A DNA stretch of 64,000 nucleotides, taken from positions 1,612,001 through 1,676,000 of the forward strand of contig NZ_CP080203.1 of NCBI RefSeq assembly GCF_020424085.1. The letters run 5' to 3'. How positions within the stretch are numbered: position 1 is the stretch's first letter; each line of letters starts with the position of its first letter. The notes under the pieces were generated by a model, which ran no database searches, was not told the origin of the DNA, and saw only the letters and a list, made by a program, of their open reading frames with translations. The stretch is from Mycetocola spongiae (GTDB lineage: Bacteria > Actinomycetota > Actinomycetes > Actinomycetales > Microbacteriaceae). Shown one piece after another: positions 46,750 through 56,554 of the stretch. A program made the position numbers and the translations under genes.

Positions 46750-48723
46750 ATGAATCCCAAGATCGACAATCTGCTCACCGAGACGCGTCGTTTTTCCCCG
46801 TCCGAGGCCTTCGCCGCCAACGCGATCGCCGGGCGTGACCTCTACGAGAGGGCCGAGACCGATCGCCTGGAATTCTGGGCCGAACAGTCCCGCGAACTCC
46901 TGGATTGGGAAAAGCCCTTCACCCGCGTCCTCGACTGGACCAACCCCCCGTTTGCCAAGTGGTTCGAGGACGGCACACTCAACGTGGCCTATAACTGCCT
47001 CGACCGCCACGTGGAGGCCGGCAATGGCGACCGCGTCGCCCTGCACTGGGAGGGCGAACCCGGCGATAGCCGCAGCCTCACCTATGCCGAGCTCACCACC
47101 GAGGTCAAGCGCCTCAGCAACGTCCTGATCGATCTGGGCATCCGCGCGGGCGATCGCGTGGCCATCTACCTCCCGATGATCCCCGAGGCCATCATGGCGA
47201 TGCTCGCCGTGGCCCGCCTCGGCGCCATTCACTCCGTGGTCTTTGGTGGCTTCAGCGCCGATAGCCTGCGCTCGCGCATCGACGATGCCTCCGCCAAGCT
47301 GGTCATCACCGCCGATGGCGGCTACCGCAAGGGCAAGGTCTCCGCGCTGAAGCCCGCCGTGGATGCCGCCCTCGCCCCCCGCGGCGAGCTCGGGGTCCAG
47401 GAGACCGTCAAAAACGTGCTGGTGGTCAAGCGCGGCGAGAACACCGTGGACTGGACCGAGGGCCGCGATCTCTGGTGGCACGATGTGGTCCCCGCGGCCT
47501 CCCCCGAGCACACCCCCGAGGCCTTCCCCTCGGAGAACCCGCTATTTATCCTCTATACCTCGGGCACCACCGGCAGCCCCAAGGGAATCCTGCATACCTC
47601 GGGCGGCTACCTCACCCAGGCGGCCTTCACGCATAAGAATATTTTTGATATTCACCCCGAGACCGATGTCTACTGGTGCACCGCCGATATCGGCTGGATC
47701 ACCGGCCACACCTATGTCACCTACGGCCCCCTGGCCAATGGCACCACCCAGGTGATCTACGAGGGCACCCCGGATGCCCCGCACCCGGGCCGCTGGTGGG
47801 AGATCATCGAAAAATACGGCGTGAGCATCTTCTATACCGCCCCCACCGCCATCCGCTCGTTTATGAAGCTGGGCCGGAAGATTCCGAAGAAATTTGATCT
47901 CTCCAGCCTGCGCCTGCTCGGTTCGGTGGGCGAGCCCATCAACCCCGAGGCCTGGATGTGGTTCCGCAAGGTCATCGGCGGCAAGCTCGCTCCCATCGTG
48001 GACACCTGGTGGCAGACCGAAACCGGCGCCATCATGATCTCGGCGCTGCCCGGTCTCACCGAGACCAAGCCCGGCAGCGCCCAGGTGGCCGTGCCGGGTA
48101 TCAGCATCGAGGTCCTGGGCGATTCCGGCTCGGCCGTGGAGAGCGGCTCCGGCGGCCTGCTTGTGGTGAGCGAACCCTGGCCGAGCATGCTGCGCGGCAT
48201 CTGGGGCGATCCCGAGCGGTTTAAGGAAACCTACTGGGAAAAATTTGGCGATAAGTATTTTGCCGGAGACGGCGCGCGCCTCGACGAGGACGGCGATATC
48301 TGGCTGCTCGGCCGCGTGGACGATGTCATGAACGTCTCGGGTCACCGCCTGTCCACCGCCGAGATCGAGTCCGCCCTCGTGGCGCACCCCTATACCGCCG
48401 AGGCCGCCGTGGTGGGCGCCTCCGATGAGACCACGGGCCAGGCCGTTGTGGCCTTTGTGATTATCAAGGAGAGCCAGCTGGAGGAGGCCGGCGGGGCCGC
48501 GCATATCTCCGATGCCCTGCGCGCCCACGTGGCCGCCCAGATCGGGGCGATTGCCCGCCCGCGCGAGGTATTTGTGGTGAATGAGCTGCCCAAGACCCGC
48601 TCCGGCAAGATCATGCGCCGCCTGCTGCGCGATGTCGCGGAGGGCCGCGAGGTGGGCGATACCACCACGCTCGCCGATACCTCGGTCATGCGCATCATCA
48701 GCGATCGCGTCTCGGCCAATTAG
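46750..48723 (+). CDS. acs: Acetyl-CoA synthetase (AMP-forming)
   Basis: Activates acetate to acetyl-CoA through acetyl-AMP. The 657 residues are full length for the family. Visible are the AMP-binding loop YTSGTTGSPKG, the A5-type WWQTETG, the hinge region GRVDDVMNVSGHRLSTAEIESAL and the C-terminal PKTRSGKIMRR, whose last Lys is the acetylation site in known enzymes. ATG at 46750 starts the conserved sequence; AAAGGAG lies somewhat far upstream (about 14 bases), and a GTG 14 codons earlier is an alternative. A RamB-like element upstream suggests control by the regulator at 4799-6247. A bidirectional terminator follows. Confidence 0.96.
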   Translation: MNPKIDNLLTETRRFSPSEAFAANAIAGRDLYERAETDRLEFWAEQSRELLDWEKPFTRVLDWTNPPFAKWFEDGTLNVAYNCLDRHVEAGNGDRVALHWEGEPGDSRSLTYAELTTEVKRLSNVLIDLGIRAGDRVAIYLPMIPEAIMAMLAVARLGAIHSVVFGGFSADSLRSRIDDASAKLVITADGGYRKGKVSALKPAVDAALAPRGELGVQETVKNVLVVKRGENTVDWTEGRDLWWHDVVPAASPEHTPEAFPSENPLFILYTSGTTGSPKGILHTSGGYLTQAAFTHKNIFDIHPETDVYWCTADIGWITGHTYVTYGPLANGTTQVIYEGTPDAPHPGRWWEIIEKYGVSIFYTAPTAIRSFMKLGRKIPKKFDLSSLRLLGSVGEPINPEAWMWFRKVIGGKLAPIVDTWWQTETGAIMISALPGLTETKPGSAQVAVPGISIEVLGDSGSAVESGSGGLLVVSEPWPSMLRGIWGDPERFKETYWEKFGDKYFAGDGARLDEDGDIWLLGRVDDVMNVSGHRLSTAEIESALVAHPYTAEAAVVGASDETTGQAVVAFVIIKESQLEEAGGAAHISDALRAHVAAQIGAIARPREVFVVNELPKTRSGKIMRRLLRDVAEGREVGDTTTLADTSVMRIISDRVSAN

Positions 48724-48727
48724 GCAA

Positions 48728-48771
48728 AAAAATTATGGCCGGTTCCCCGCGGGGAACCGGCCATAATTTTT
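48728..48771. terminator. Bidirectional terminator between acs and ridA
   Basis: A 44-base perfect palindrome centred on 48749/48750 has AAAAA on one side and TTTTT on the other. It serves both convergent genes. Confidence 0.92.
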
Positions 48772-48781
48772 GCGAGCCTGC

Positions 48782-49252
48782 TTAGGCGTACGCCACCACG
48801 AGCTCCAGCTCCACGGGCGAATCCAGCGGCAGCACCGCGACGCCCACGGCCGAGCGCGCGTGCACTCCGACGTCGCCGAAGATTTCACCAAGCAGTTCGG
48901 AGGCCCCGTTGATCACGCCGGGCTGCCCAAAAAACGACGGGTCGGAGGCGACAAATCCGGTGAGCTTCACGATCCGGGTGACCCGATCAAGCGAACCGAT
49001 CTCCGCGGCCACCGCGGCCAGGGCGTTAAGCACGGCGGTGCCGGCATAGGCGCGCGCATCCGCGGCGGAGACCAGGCCCTCGCCCTCCCCCACCTTTCCG
49101 GTTGCGGGCAGGACCCCGGCGGTGAACGGCAGCTGACCGGAGGTATATACCAGGTCGCCATGGACCACGGCGGGTACATAGGCGGCCACGGGCGGGGCGA
49201 CCTCGGGCAGGCTCAGACCCAGCTCGGCGAGGCGGTTAATGATGGCGCTCAT
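48782..49252 (-). CDS. RidA family (YjgF/YER057c/UK114) protein
   Basis: A 156-residue trimeric RidA-fold protein (Rv3678c-like subgroup, longer than the 128-residue RidA). The usual core is visible: YVPAVVHGDLVYTSGQLPF, then KLTGFVASDPSFFGQPGVINGASELLGEIFG and HARSAVGVAVLPLDSPVELE. The Arg of HARSAVG is the residue used by enamine/imine deaminases. It likely clears reactive enamines. It overlaps the upstream DUF4177 gene by ATGA. Confidence 0.9.
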   Translation of the reverse strand: MSAIINRLAELGLSLPEVAPPVAAYVPAVVHGDLVYTSGQLPFTAGVLPATGKVGEGEGLVSAADARAYAGTAVLNALAAVAAEIGSLDRVTRIVKLTGFVASDPSFFGQPGVINGASELLGEIFGDVGVHARSAVGVAVLPLDSPVELELVVAYA

Positions 49253-49419
49253 GCGTTTTCTCCCTCATCGGCGAGCGGACGCTTCATATAGGCCACGAGT
49301 CCACCCTCGGGACCGGTCACGATCTGGACAAGCTCCCAGCCCTGGCGGCCCCAATTGGTCAGGATGGCGGCGGTATTGTGAATCATGAGTGGCGTGGTGA
49401 GGTACTCCCAGCGAGTCAT
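49249..49419 (-). CDS. DUF4177-type small protein
   Basis: A 56-residue protein: MTRWEYLTTPLMIHNTAA, then WGRQGWELVQIV and a C-terminal YMKRPL. The WEY...GWELV pattern is that of DUF4177/Rv3678A-like proteins, encoded beside RidA in many actinomycetes. ATG at 49419 has GAAGGAG four bases upstream, and the stop overlaps the ridA start (ATGA), so the pair is translationally coupled. Function unknown. Confidence 0.85.
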   Translation of the reverse strand: MTRWEYLTTPLMIHNTAAILTNWGRQGWELVQIVTGPEGGLVAYMKRPLADEGENA

Positions 49420-49492
49420 TATTCTCCTTCTGTAGTCGGCTTTTTGTCCCAGGATGGGTGTTCTTTCAGCAAAGTCGCTTAAGCTGAATCTT

Positions 49493-52057
49493 ATGCCTCA
49501 TGAAAAACGTACGGGTAACAGCATTGCCGGAAGCTTCCTCGGCTTCATTGGCCTCAGCGTCGCAGCCGGAATCCTGGTGACCGCCGCAGTAACCCCTGCC
49601 CTCGCCGTGACCGGGATGACCGCCAAGGGCGCCATCGGCGTCTTTGATAGCCTCCCGTCGTTCCTCAAGATCGATCCCCCGATGGAGCGCACCACGCTCA
49701 TCGCCGTGGCCTCCGATGGCGGCGAGCACGAGCTCGCATCGTTCTTCGACCAGAACCGCGAGCAGGTCGCCTGGGACCAGGTATCCCCGTTCCTCAAGGA
49801 TGCGGCCGTGGCCGCCGAGGACCCCCGCTTCTACGACCACGGCGGAGTGGACCTCATCGGTACCACCCGTGCCGTGCTCTCCAATGCCGCGAGCGCCGGC
49901 GGCGGCCAGCAGGGTGGTTCCTCGATCACCCAGCAGTACGTGAAGAACGTGCTGGTCCAGAAGGCCGAGCAGATCCCCAACGAGGATGAGCGCAAGGCCG
50001 CCTATCTTGAGGCCACCATTTCCACCCCCGAGCGGAAGCTGCGCGAGATGCGCTATTCCATCGGCCTGGAAAAGGAAAACAGCAAGGACCAGATCCTCCT
50101 CGGCTATCTGAATATCGCCAACTTCGGTGGCCTGTCCTATGGTGTTGAGGCGGCATCCCAGTATTACTTCGGCAAGAGCGCCGCGGATGTCAGCATCCCG
50201 GAGGCCGCCACCCTCATCGCCATGGTAAATAACCCCGCGAACCTGCGCATCGACCGCCCCGATAGCGAAAAGAACGGCGCTGCCACGGGCTATGCCAAGA
50301 CGAAGCAGCGTCGTGACTACGTGATCACCAAGATGTACGAGGAAAATAAGATCACCAAGGAGCAGTACGACGAGGCCATCGGCTCGGAGATCACTCCCAA
50401 TATCGTGCAGCCGAGCACCGGTTGCCAGACGGCCGGAAATGCCGCCTATTTCTGTAACTACGTGCAGCGCACCATCCAGAACAACCCCGAGTTTGGTACC
50501 ACCGCCGATGAGCGTAGTGCCACGCTGCGCCGCGGTGGCATGAAGGTCTATACCTCGCTTGATATCGACGTACAGAATGCCGCCCAGGGCGCCATCGACC
50601 AGTACGTACCCAATGACCGCACCAACGTGAACCTCGGTGCCGCCGCCGTGACCGTGGAGCCCGGCACCGGCCGCGTTCTGGCCATGGCCCAGAACCGCCT
50701 GTTCTCCGAGGACCCCGCGGTGAGCGCCACGAGCCCCGCGTATACCTCGATTAACTTCAATACCGATTATGAGTACGGTGGCTCCACCGGCTTCCAGGTG
50801 GGCTCGACCTATAAGGTATTTGTACTCCTGGACTGGCTGAAGCAGGGTCACTCGGTGAACGAGACCGTGGATGCCGCCCGTCACAGCTATACCCATTGGA
50901 CCGATAGCTGCGAGCCCGGCGGAGTGACCGTCACGGCCCCGTGGAACCCGAAGAACTACGACGGCTCCAGCGCCGGCCGAATCACCCCCTATGAGGCCAC
51001 CAAGCGCTCGGTGAATACCGCGTTTGTATCGATGGCCCGCGAGCTGGACCTGTGTGATATCCGCGATACCGCGGCCGATATGGGTGTGCACCGTGCCGAT
51101 GGCGCCCCGCTCGAGAAGCTGCCCTCCGCCGTGCTGGGCGCCAATACCATCGCCCCGCTGTCGATGGCCTCCGCCATCGCCGCAATCGGCGCGAGCGGCC
51201 TCGCCTGCAAGCCCATCGCGATCGACCGCATCGTGGGACCGGACGGAAACGAGATGAAGGTCCCGTCCGCCGATTGTAAGCAGGGGGTCACCCCCGAGGT
51301 GGCCAATACCGCCACCTATGCCATGCAGAGTGTATTTGGCCCGGGTGGTACCGCGGCCAATGCCCGCGTGGCGGGAGCCCCGCAGTTTGGTAAGACCGGT
51401 ACCGCCGATGACGCCTATGACACCTGGATCACCGGTGGCACCACCAAGGCCGTAACCTCGTTCTGGATCGGAAACGTCCAGGCCAAGAACGGCAAGAAGT
51501 CCTCGATGTATAACGTCCAGGTCAACGGCACCAGCGCGTTCCAGTCGAAGTTCCGTATCTTCGGCCAGATCACCGCCGCCACCATCGCCAAGTTCGGCGG
51601 CGGGGAATTCCCCAAGCCCAGCGAATCACTCACCAAGGTGAAGCAGGCGGCCGTGCCCGATGTCGCGGGCATGACCGTGCAGGAGGCCACCGATGTGCTG
51701 AGCGAGGCCGGTTTTGCCACCGCCGTGGGCGACCCGATCACCTCGGCGGTTGAGGAGGGCAAGGTTGCGGGTACCGATCCCGCCGCCGGCACCAACGTGA
51801 CCACCGGAAATACCATCACGATTCGCCCGAGCGATGGCGCGGGTAAGTCGGTCCCCAACGTGGTGGGGCAGTCGCCGTCGAAGGCCAAGAGCGCCCTCGA
51901 GGGGGCCGGCTTCCGCAAGGTGGATGAGCGTTGTACCGCCGATCCCGCCGCCCCCGGCGGCGAGGGCACCGTGACCGCGCAGACGCCGGAGGCCGATCAG
52001 GTCATCGCCACGCGCGACTCCACCGCCACCATCACCTACACCAAGCAGAGCTGTTAG
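49493..52057 (+). CDS. ponA: Bifunctional class A penicillin-binding protein with PASTA domains
   Basis: 854 residues: a membrane anchor (about 10-40); a GT51 glycosyltransferase with Glu109 in AAEDPRFYDHGG and GGSSITQQ; a transpeptidase with Ser438 in GSTYK, SVNTAF and K634TGT; then two C-terminal PASTA domains (VPDVAGMTVQEATDVL and VPNVVGQSPSKAKSAL). It polymerises and cross-links peptidoglycan at the outer membrane face. The start is uncertain: ATG 49493 lacks a ribosome site and may be leaderless, and an ATG at 49454 is in frame. It is followed 11 bases later by a metallophosphoesterase, the usual partner (Rv3682-Rv3683 order). Confidence 0.94.
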   Translation: MPHEKRTGNSIAGSFLGFIGLSVAAGILVTAAVTPALAVTGMTAKGAIGVFDSLPSFLKIDPPMERTTLIAVASDGGEHELASFFDQNREQVAWDQVSPFLKDAAVAAEDPRFYDHGGVDLIGTTRAVLSNAASAGGGQQGGSSITQQYVKNVLVQKAEQIPNEDERKAAYLEATISTPERKLREMRYSIGLEKENSKDQILLGYLNIANFGGLSYGVEAASQYYFGKSAADVSIPEAATLIAMVNNPANLRIDRPDSEKNGAATGYAKTKQRRDYVITKMYEENKITKEQYDEAIGSEITPNIVQPSTGCQTAGNAAYFCNYVQRTIQNNPEFGTTADERSATLRRGGMKVYTSLDIDVQNAAQGAIDQYVPNDRTNVNLGAAAVTVEPGTGRVLAMAQNRLFSEDPAVSATSPAYTSINFNTDYEYGGSTGFQVGSTYKVFVLLDWLKQGHSVNETVDAARHSYTHWTDSCEPGGVTVTAPWNPKNYDGSSAGRITPYEATKRSVNTAFVSMARELDLCDIRDTAADMGVHRADGAPLEKLPSAVLGANTIAPLSMASAIAAIGASGLACKPIAIDRIVGPDGNEMKVPSADCKQGVTPEVANTATYAMQSVFGPGGTAANARVAGAPQFGKTGTADDAYDTWITGGTTKAVTSFWIGNVQAKNGKKSSMYNVQVNGTSAFQSKFRIFGQITAATIAKFGGGEFPKPSESLTKVKQAAVPDVAGMTVQEATDVLSEAGFATAVGDPITSAVEEGKVAGTDPAAGTNVTTGNTITIRPSDGAGKSVPNVVGQSPSKAKSALEGAGFRKVDERCTADPAAPGGEGTVTAQTPEADQVIATRDSTATITYTKQSC

Positions 52058-52068
52058 TCAGGAACAAA

Positions 52069-53031
52069 ATGCACCATCGGACCAGCCGTCCGCTTCCCGT
52101 GCTCGCGGCGGCCGTAGCGGCGGCCGGGCTCGGCGCCCTGGCCTGGGCCTCCCTCGTGGAGCGCCGGATGTTCACCCTTCGCCGGGTGGATGTTCCAGTG
52201 CTCCCGGCGGGGGCCGAACCCATCCGGGTTTTGCATCTCTCCGATCTGCATATGGCTCCCTGGCAGCGCGATAAGCAGGCCTGGGTGCGGTCCCTCGCGG
52301 AGGAAAAACCCGATCTCATCGTGAATACCGGCGATAACCTCGGCCATATCGAGGGCATCCCGGGAATCGAGCGGGCCTTTGCCGCCTTTGGCGGCATCCC
52401 CGGCGTATACGTGAATGGCTCCAACGACTATTACGGGCCCATCGCCAAAAACTGGCTGCGTTATTTCGCCGGCCCCTCCCGGCCCGGCCGCGGGGTCACC
52501 CGCTCCCGCAATCTGGATACCCCCCGCCTGGAGCGTTTTTTCACCCAGTCGCTCGGCTGGGTCTCGCTGAATAACCGGGTGGATTCCCTCACCATTCGTG
52601 GCACTCGACTGAATGTTTTTGGCGTGGACGACCCCCATATCGGCCTGGACCGCCTGGATCTTCTCACCGGCCTGCTTGATGGCCAGCGCGATGCCGAGAC
52701 CCTCGACGAGGCCTATTCCGGCCCGGAGATCCAGCTCGGGGTGGCCCATGCGCCCTATGTCCGGGTGCTGAACTCCTTTGTGACCCACGGGGCCGATCTG
52801 ATCCTCGCGGGCCATACCCACGGCGGCCAGGTGTGTATTCCCGGCTATGGCGCGCTGGTCACCAACTGCGATATCCCGCGCGAGAAGGTCAGGGGTCTGA
52901 GCCTGTGGCGCCACGCATTCCGGAGCGCGTTTCTGAATGTTTCGGCGGGCCTCGGTACGTCGATCTATGCCCCGGTGCGCTTTGCCTGCCGCCCCGAGGC
53001 CACGCTGCTCACGCTCACCCCGCGCGCCTAG
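52069..53031 (+). CDS. Membrane-anchored metallophosphoesterase
   Basis: A 320-residue calcineurin-like phosphoesterase. One N-terminal helix (about 10-30) is followed by the metal-site motifs LHLSDLHM, NTGDNLG, GSNDYY (GNHD position, with the His lost to Asp/Tyr shift), VAHAP and AGHTHGGQ. It resembles YkuE-type and Rv3683 proteins, which act at the membrane surface; the substrate is unknown. ATG at 52069 follows CAGGAAC. It is in an operon with ponA. Confidence 0.9.
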   Translation: MHHRTSRPLPVLAAAVAAAGLGALAWASLVERRMFTLRRVDVPVLPAGAEPIRVLHLSDLHMAPWQRDKQAWVRSLAEEKPDLIVNTGDNLGHIEGIPGIERAFAAFGGIPGVYVNGSNDYYGPIAKNWLRYFAGPSRPGRGVTRSRNLDTPRLERFFTQSLGWVSLNNRVDSLTIRGTRLNVFGVDDPHIGLDRLDLLTGLLDGQRDAETLDEAYSGPEIQLGVAHAPYVRVLNSFVTHGADLILAGHTHGGQVCIPGYGALVTNCDIPREKVRGLSLWRHAFRSAFLNVSAGLGTSIYAPVRFACRPEATLLTLTPRA

Positions 53032-53070
53032 GCAACCGCGCCGGGCACCGCACGGGGTCCGTTCCCGGAG

Positions 53071-53106
53071 CTGCCCGTACCCCTCGGGGTGCGGGCAGTT
53101 TTTTGT
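53071..53106 (+). terminator. Terminator after the phosphoesterase gene
   Basis: A 13-bp stem (53071-53083 with 53086-53098, one wobble) is followed by eight T-rich bases. Confidence 0.8.
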
Positions 53107-53153
53107 GCCCGGGGCGAGACGGCACGGCGCAGGCGGGGAAAACCGGGTACAAA

Positions 53154-53186
53154 AAAGCCCGGCCAGGAAAACCCTGGCCGGGCTTT
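53154..53186. terminator. Bidirectional terminator beside tRNA-Pro
   Basis: GCCCGGCCAGG (53157-53167) pairs with 53173-53183. AAAAAA on the left gives a T-run for the minus-strand tRNA, and TTTTA on the right for plus-strand transcripts. Confidence 0.85.
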
Positions 53187-53192
53187 TATTTG

Positions 53193-53266
<74 letters not shown>

Positions 53267-53419
53267 ATTTGCGGTCCTAAGACCTCTATTAGGATACCCG
53301 ATTTTCCCCGCGGTTTTTGCCACCACCCCAAATTAGGCGCAAATTCCGCGCGATCATGCGGAACTGGGCGGCCTCTTCCGGCGCGGGGCGCGGCCCGGGC
53401 CGGGCGAGTCCCCGCGTAT

Positions 53420-53457
53420 GTCCCCCGGCGTGCGGCCCGGGCCGCACGCCGGGGGAC
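53420..53457 (-). terminator. 38-base perfect palindrome after the thiamine operon
   Basis: GTCCCCCGGCGTGCGGCC followed by its reverse complement around CG, 13 bases past the thiD-tenA stop. It would form an 18-bp GC stem; there is no T-run, so termination efficiency is uncertain. Confidence 0.6.
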
Positions 53458-53469
53458 CCGGGCCCGCCC

Positions 53470-54966
53470 CTAGCGGGCGCGTTCCACGGGGGCGGCGAAG
53501 AATCGCTCCTCGTGCCGGGAGGAGAGCTCAAACGCGCGATACATGCGCTCACGCACGGCGGGCGTTGCGCGTGCCGCACGCCCACTGACCAGCTCGATGG
53601 CCCGCGCATTGGCCACCGCAAATGCCTCATCGGCATAGGTATCCAGCCAGGATCGATAGGGATGCTCCGGATGCGAGGACGCGTGCAGGCGGGTCCCCAC
53701 ATCGTGATAGAGCCAATAGCAGGGCAGCAGGGCCGCGATCAGTACATCGTATTCGCCGCGGGCGGAGGAGGCCAGGAGGTGGTCCAGATAGGCCACGGTC
53801 TCCGGCTCGGCGGCGGGCAGGGGCGTGCCCTCGGTATCCAGCCAGGTGGCGTGGAGGTTCACCTCCTCGGCGATTGCCCCGTGGGCCCCGGCGGCCCAGA
53901 ACGCCTGTTCCTCCGGGGTGGGTGCGAGCCTGCTGGCCTCGGCCAGCGCCCGGGAATAATCCCGCAGATACAGGGTGTCCTGCGCGAGATAATCCCGGAA
54001 TATCGGGGCCGGCAGGGAGCCCTCGGCGAGGCCGCGGATAAAGTCGAGGCCGTAGATTTTTTCGCGAATCGGGGCGATGTCCGCCCACCACTGCGTGCGC
54101 ACCTCTTCCGGGGTGGGCGCGGTGATCAGGCCGCCGCGCTCCCAGAGCCCGGCAAAATGGTGAATTGGGCCGTTCCCGCCGCCCACCGCGAGGGTATCGG
54201 CCGCGCGCAGCGACTCATCAAGCCAGGACTTGGCGTGCGCCAGCGCGCCCTCCCAGTCCTCCCCGCGGGCCCTCAGCGTGGCGAGGGCCGAGGACAGCGA
54301 GCATCCGGTGCCGTGGGTATTCTCGGTGGCGATGCGCGGGGAGACCCGCTCGGAGCGCAGCGCACCGCCGCGCAGCGCACCGCTCGCATCCACCAGGGCA
54401 TCCGGGGCATCATCGCCTGCCAGGTGTCCCCCCTTGGCCAGGACGGGGACGCCCAGCGCCCGCGAGACCCGCTCGGCCTGCGCCAGGACGGCCTCCCAGT
54501 CCCCCGCCACCGGCTCGCCCGCGAGCACCGCGAGTTCCGGGAGGTTGGGGGTGATCAGATCCGCGCGCCGCGCGAGATCCCGCAGCGCCCGTTCGGCCTC
54601 GGGGGCGAGGAGCCGATCGCCGCTGCTCGCGATCATCACCGGGTCGAGGACCACCACGGGTGGTTTCACGCGGTCAAGCCAGGCCGCCACCTCCGCGATG
54701 AGCGACTCCTCGGCGAGCATTCCGATCTTCACCGCGTCGATAATAACGTCATCCGAGACGGCGTCCAGCTGCTCGCGCAAAAACGCGGCCGGCGGAATAT
54801 GAACCGCGCGCACGCCGCGGGTATTCTGGGCCACCAGCGCGGTGACCACGGCCATGCCATAACCGCCCTGGGCGGCGATTGATTTCAGATCGGCCTGGAT
54901 CCCGGCACCACCCGAGGGATCGGTGCCGGCGATGGAGAGAATACGGGGAATCCCGGTATGAGTCAT
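53470..54966 (-). CDS. thiD: Fused hydroxymethylpyrimidine (phosphate) kinase and TenA thiaminase-type enzyme
   Basis: 498 residues. Residues 1-270 are ThiD: IAGTDPSGGAGIQADLK, DPVMIASSG, and GTGCSLSSA with Cys222; it phosphorylates HMP to HMP-PP for thiamine synthesis. Residues 285-498 are TenA-like: FIRGLAEGSLPAPIFRDYLAQDTLYL and the active-site Cys416 in LLPCYWLYHDVG; TenA regenerates HMP from degraded thiamine. The fusion thus salvages and activates pyrimidine in one chain. CAAGGAG precedes the ATG. It is the last gene of the riboswitch-controlled operon, 96 bases after thiE. Confidence 0.93.
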   Translation of the reverse strand: MTHTGIPRILSIAGTDPSGGAGIQADLKSIAAQGGYGMAVVTALVAQNTRGVRAVHIPPAAFLREQLDAVSDDVIIDAVKIGMLAEESLIAEVAAWLDRVKPPVVVLDPVMIASSGDRLLAPEAERALRDLARRADLITPNLPELAVLAGEPVAGDWEAVLAQAERVSRALGVPVLAKGGHLAGDDAPDALVDASGALRGGALRSERVSPRIATENTHGTGCSLSSALATLRARGEDWEGALAHAKSWLDESLRAADTLAVGGGNGPIHHFAGLWERGGLITAPTPEEVRTQWWADIAPIREKIYGLDFIRGLAEGSLPAPIFRDYLAQDTLYLRDYSRALAEASRLAPTPEEQAFWAAGAHGAIAEEVNLHATWLDTEGTPLPAAEPETVAYLDHLLASSARGEYDVLIAALLPCYWLYHDVGTRLHASSHPEHPYRSWLDTYADEAFAVANARAIELVSGRAARATPAVRERMYRAFELSSRHEERFFAAPVERAR

Positions 54967-55062
54967 GTGATTGCTCCTTGAAGTTTTTTCGCGCGGGGCG
55001 CGGGCGCGGGAATCCGCGGCCGAGCGCCCCTGTCTGCCGTGACGGGTAGTTTGGGTCGGCGC

Positions 55063-55749
55063 TCAGGCGCGGCGGCCCGGGTGGTCCCATGCGGCGCGCA
55101 GCTCGCGCGCGGCGGATTCGGGATCGCTGGCGCGGCAGATCGCCGAGACCACGGCGGCCCCCGCCGCCCCGGCCCCGCGCAGCGCGGGCAGATCCCGCGC
55201 CTGCACGCCGCCGATCACCACCGCGGGGAGGCCACCGTGCCGCGCCGCGCGGGCATGGGTGAGCAGCGCGGCCACACGCTCATGGCCCAGTGCGGGTGGC
55301 GCGTCCTGTTTGGTCTGCGTGGTGTGCAGCGCCCCGATCCCGATATGGTCCACGCGGGCGGGATCGGTTGCGGCCGCGGTGATCTGTGCCTCGGTCGCGG
55401 CGCTAATGCCCAGCAGTGCGTCCGGGCCGATCAGGGCACGCACCTGCCCGGCGGGAAGATCGCCCTGGCCCACGTGCATGCCATCCACCCGGGCCCCGGC
55501 ATTTTGGGCGGCGAGGAACACGTCCACGCGATCGTTTACGATCAGCGCCACGTGGTCCGGGAGCACCGCGGAGAGGGCGATCACGAGTGCAAGAAACTCG
55601 CGTGCGCTGAGCTCCTTCTCGCGGATCTGTACCGCGCGGACGCCGCCGCGCACGGCCGCGGCGACGGTGTCCAGGACGTCGCGGCCGGCCGCGCGGGACT
55701 GGCCCGCATCGGTCACCAGGTAGACGCTCAGATCGGGCACGGCGCTCAT
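55063..55749 (-). CDS. thiE: Thiamine-phosphate synthase
   Basis: A 228-residue TIM barrel that joins HMP-PP and thiazole phosphate. Motifs visible are YLVTDAGQS, the pyrophosphate-binding [33 protein letters not shown] and [12 protein letters not shown] at 55749 overlaps the thiM stop (ATGA), so it is coupled. A longer frame upstream is antisense-like extension within thiM and is rejected. Confidence 0.93.
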   Translation of the reverse strand: MSAVPDLSVYLVTDAGQSRAAGRDVLDTVAAAVRGGVRAVQIREKELSAREFLALVIALSAVLPDHVALIVNDRVDVFLAAQNAGARVDGMHVGQGDLPAGQVRALIGPDALLGISAATEAQITAAATDPARVDHIGIGALHTTQTKQDAPPALGHERVAALLTHARAARHGGLPAVVIGGVQARDLPALRGAGAAGAAVVSAICRASDPESAARELRAAWDHPGRRA

Positions 55750-56552
55750 GAGATGCGCGCCCGGGTGCGCAGGTCCGCGGCGTCCACCGCGGCCAGGGCA
55801 TCGAGGAATTGCACCGCGAAGCTCCCGGGACCCGCGGCCGTGGCCGCGAGTTCCGCCGCCACGCAATACGTGGTGATCGCCGCGACCGTGGCCACCAGGG
55901 GGTCCGCGGTGACCGCGGCGAACGCGGCCATCACCGCGCCCAGCGCGCAGCCGCCGCCGGTGATGCGCGTGAGGAGCTCATCGCCATTGGCCAGGCGCAC
56001 CGGGGTGCCGCCATCGGTCACGATATCCACGGGTCCGGACACGGCCACCACGGCGCCGCTGCGCCGGGCGAGGGTGCGCGCGGCCTCCGTGGCCGCCTCC
56101 ACCGGATCGGAGCTGTCCACCCCGCGGCCGCCCGCGCCCATCCCTGCCAGCGCCAGGATCTCGGAGGCATTGCCGCGGATGATCGCGGGCCGACCGTCGA
56201 GCAGGCGGTGCGCCAGCTCGGTGCGCAGGGCGAGGACACCCACCGCCACGGGGTCCAGGACCCAGGGGGTGCCGGCCGTGCCCGCGGCGGCGACCGCCTC
56301 CACCGCGGCCTCCCGCTGCGCTGCATGCGGGGTGCCCAGGTTGATCAGCAGGCCATCGGCGAGCCCGGCAAAGGGCCCGGCCTCGCCCGGCACATCGGCC
56401 ATCGCCGGGGAGGCCCCGAGCGCCAGCAGCGCATTGGCGGTGAAGCCCTGCACCACCGTATTGGTGATGTTTTGGATCAGTGGCGCGCGGCGGCGCACCT
56501 CGTCCAGGGCAAAAATGGTGGCGGAAATAAGGTTTTCTGGCGTGCGCGTCAT
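55746..56552 (-). CDS. thiM: Hydroxyethylthiazole kinase
   Basis: A 268-residue ribokinase-fold enzyme that phosphorylates the thiamine thiazole for salvage. It shows [28 protein letters not shown] and the catalytic [14 protein letters not shown]. Two ATGs compete: 56561 is inside the riboswitch P1 and touches GAAGGG, while 56552 lies nine bases from GAAGGG and is preferred. No thiC, thiG or thiS is present, so this operon looks like a salvage route for both halves of thiamine. First gene of the operon. Confidence 0.93.
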   Translation of the reverse strand: MTRTPENLISATIFALDEVRRRAPLIQNITNTVVQGFTANALLALGASPAMADVPGEAGPFAGLADGLLINLGTPHAAQREAAVEAVAAAGTAGTPWVLDPVAVGVLALRTELAHRLLDGRPAIIRGNASEILALAGMGAGGRGVDSSDPVEAATEAARTLARRSGAVVAVSGPVDIVTDGGTPVRLANGDELLTRITGGGCALGAVMAAFAAVTADPLVATVAAITTYCVAAELAATAAGPGSFAVQFLDALAAVDAADLRTRARIS

Positions 56553-56554
56553 GC

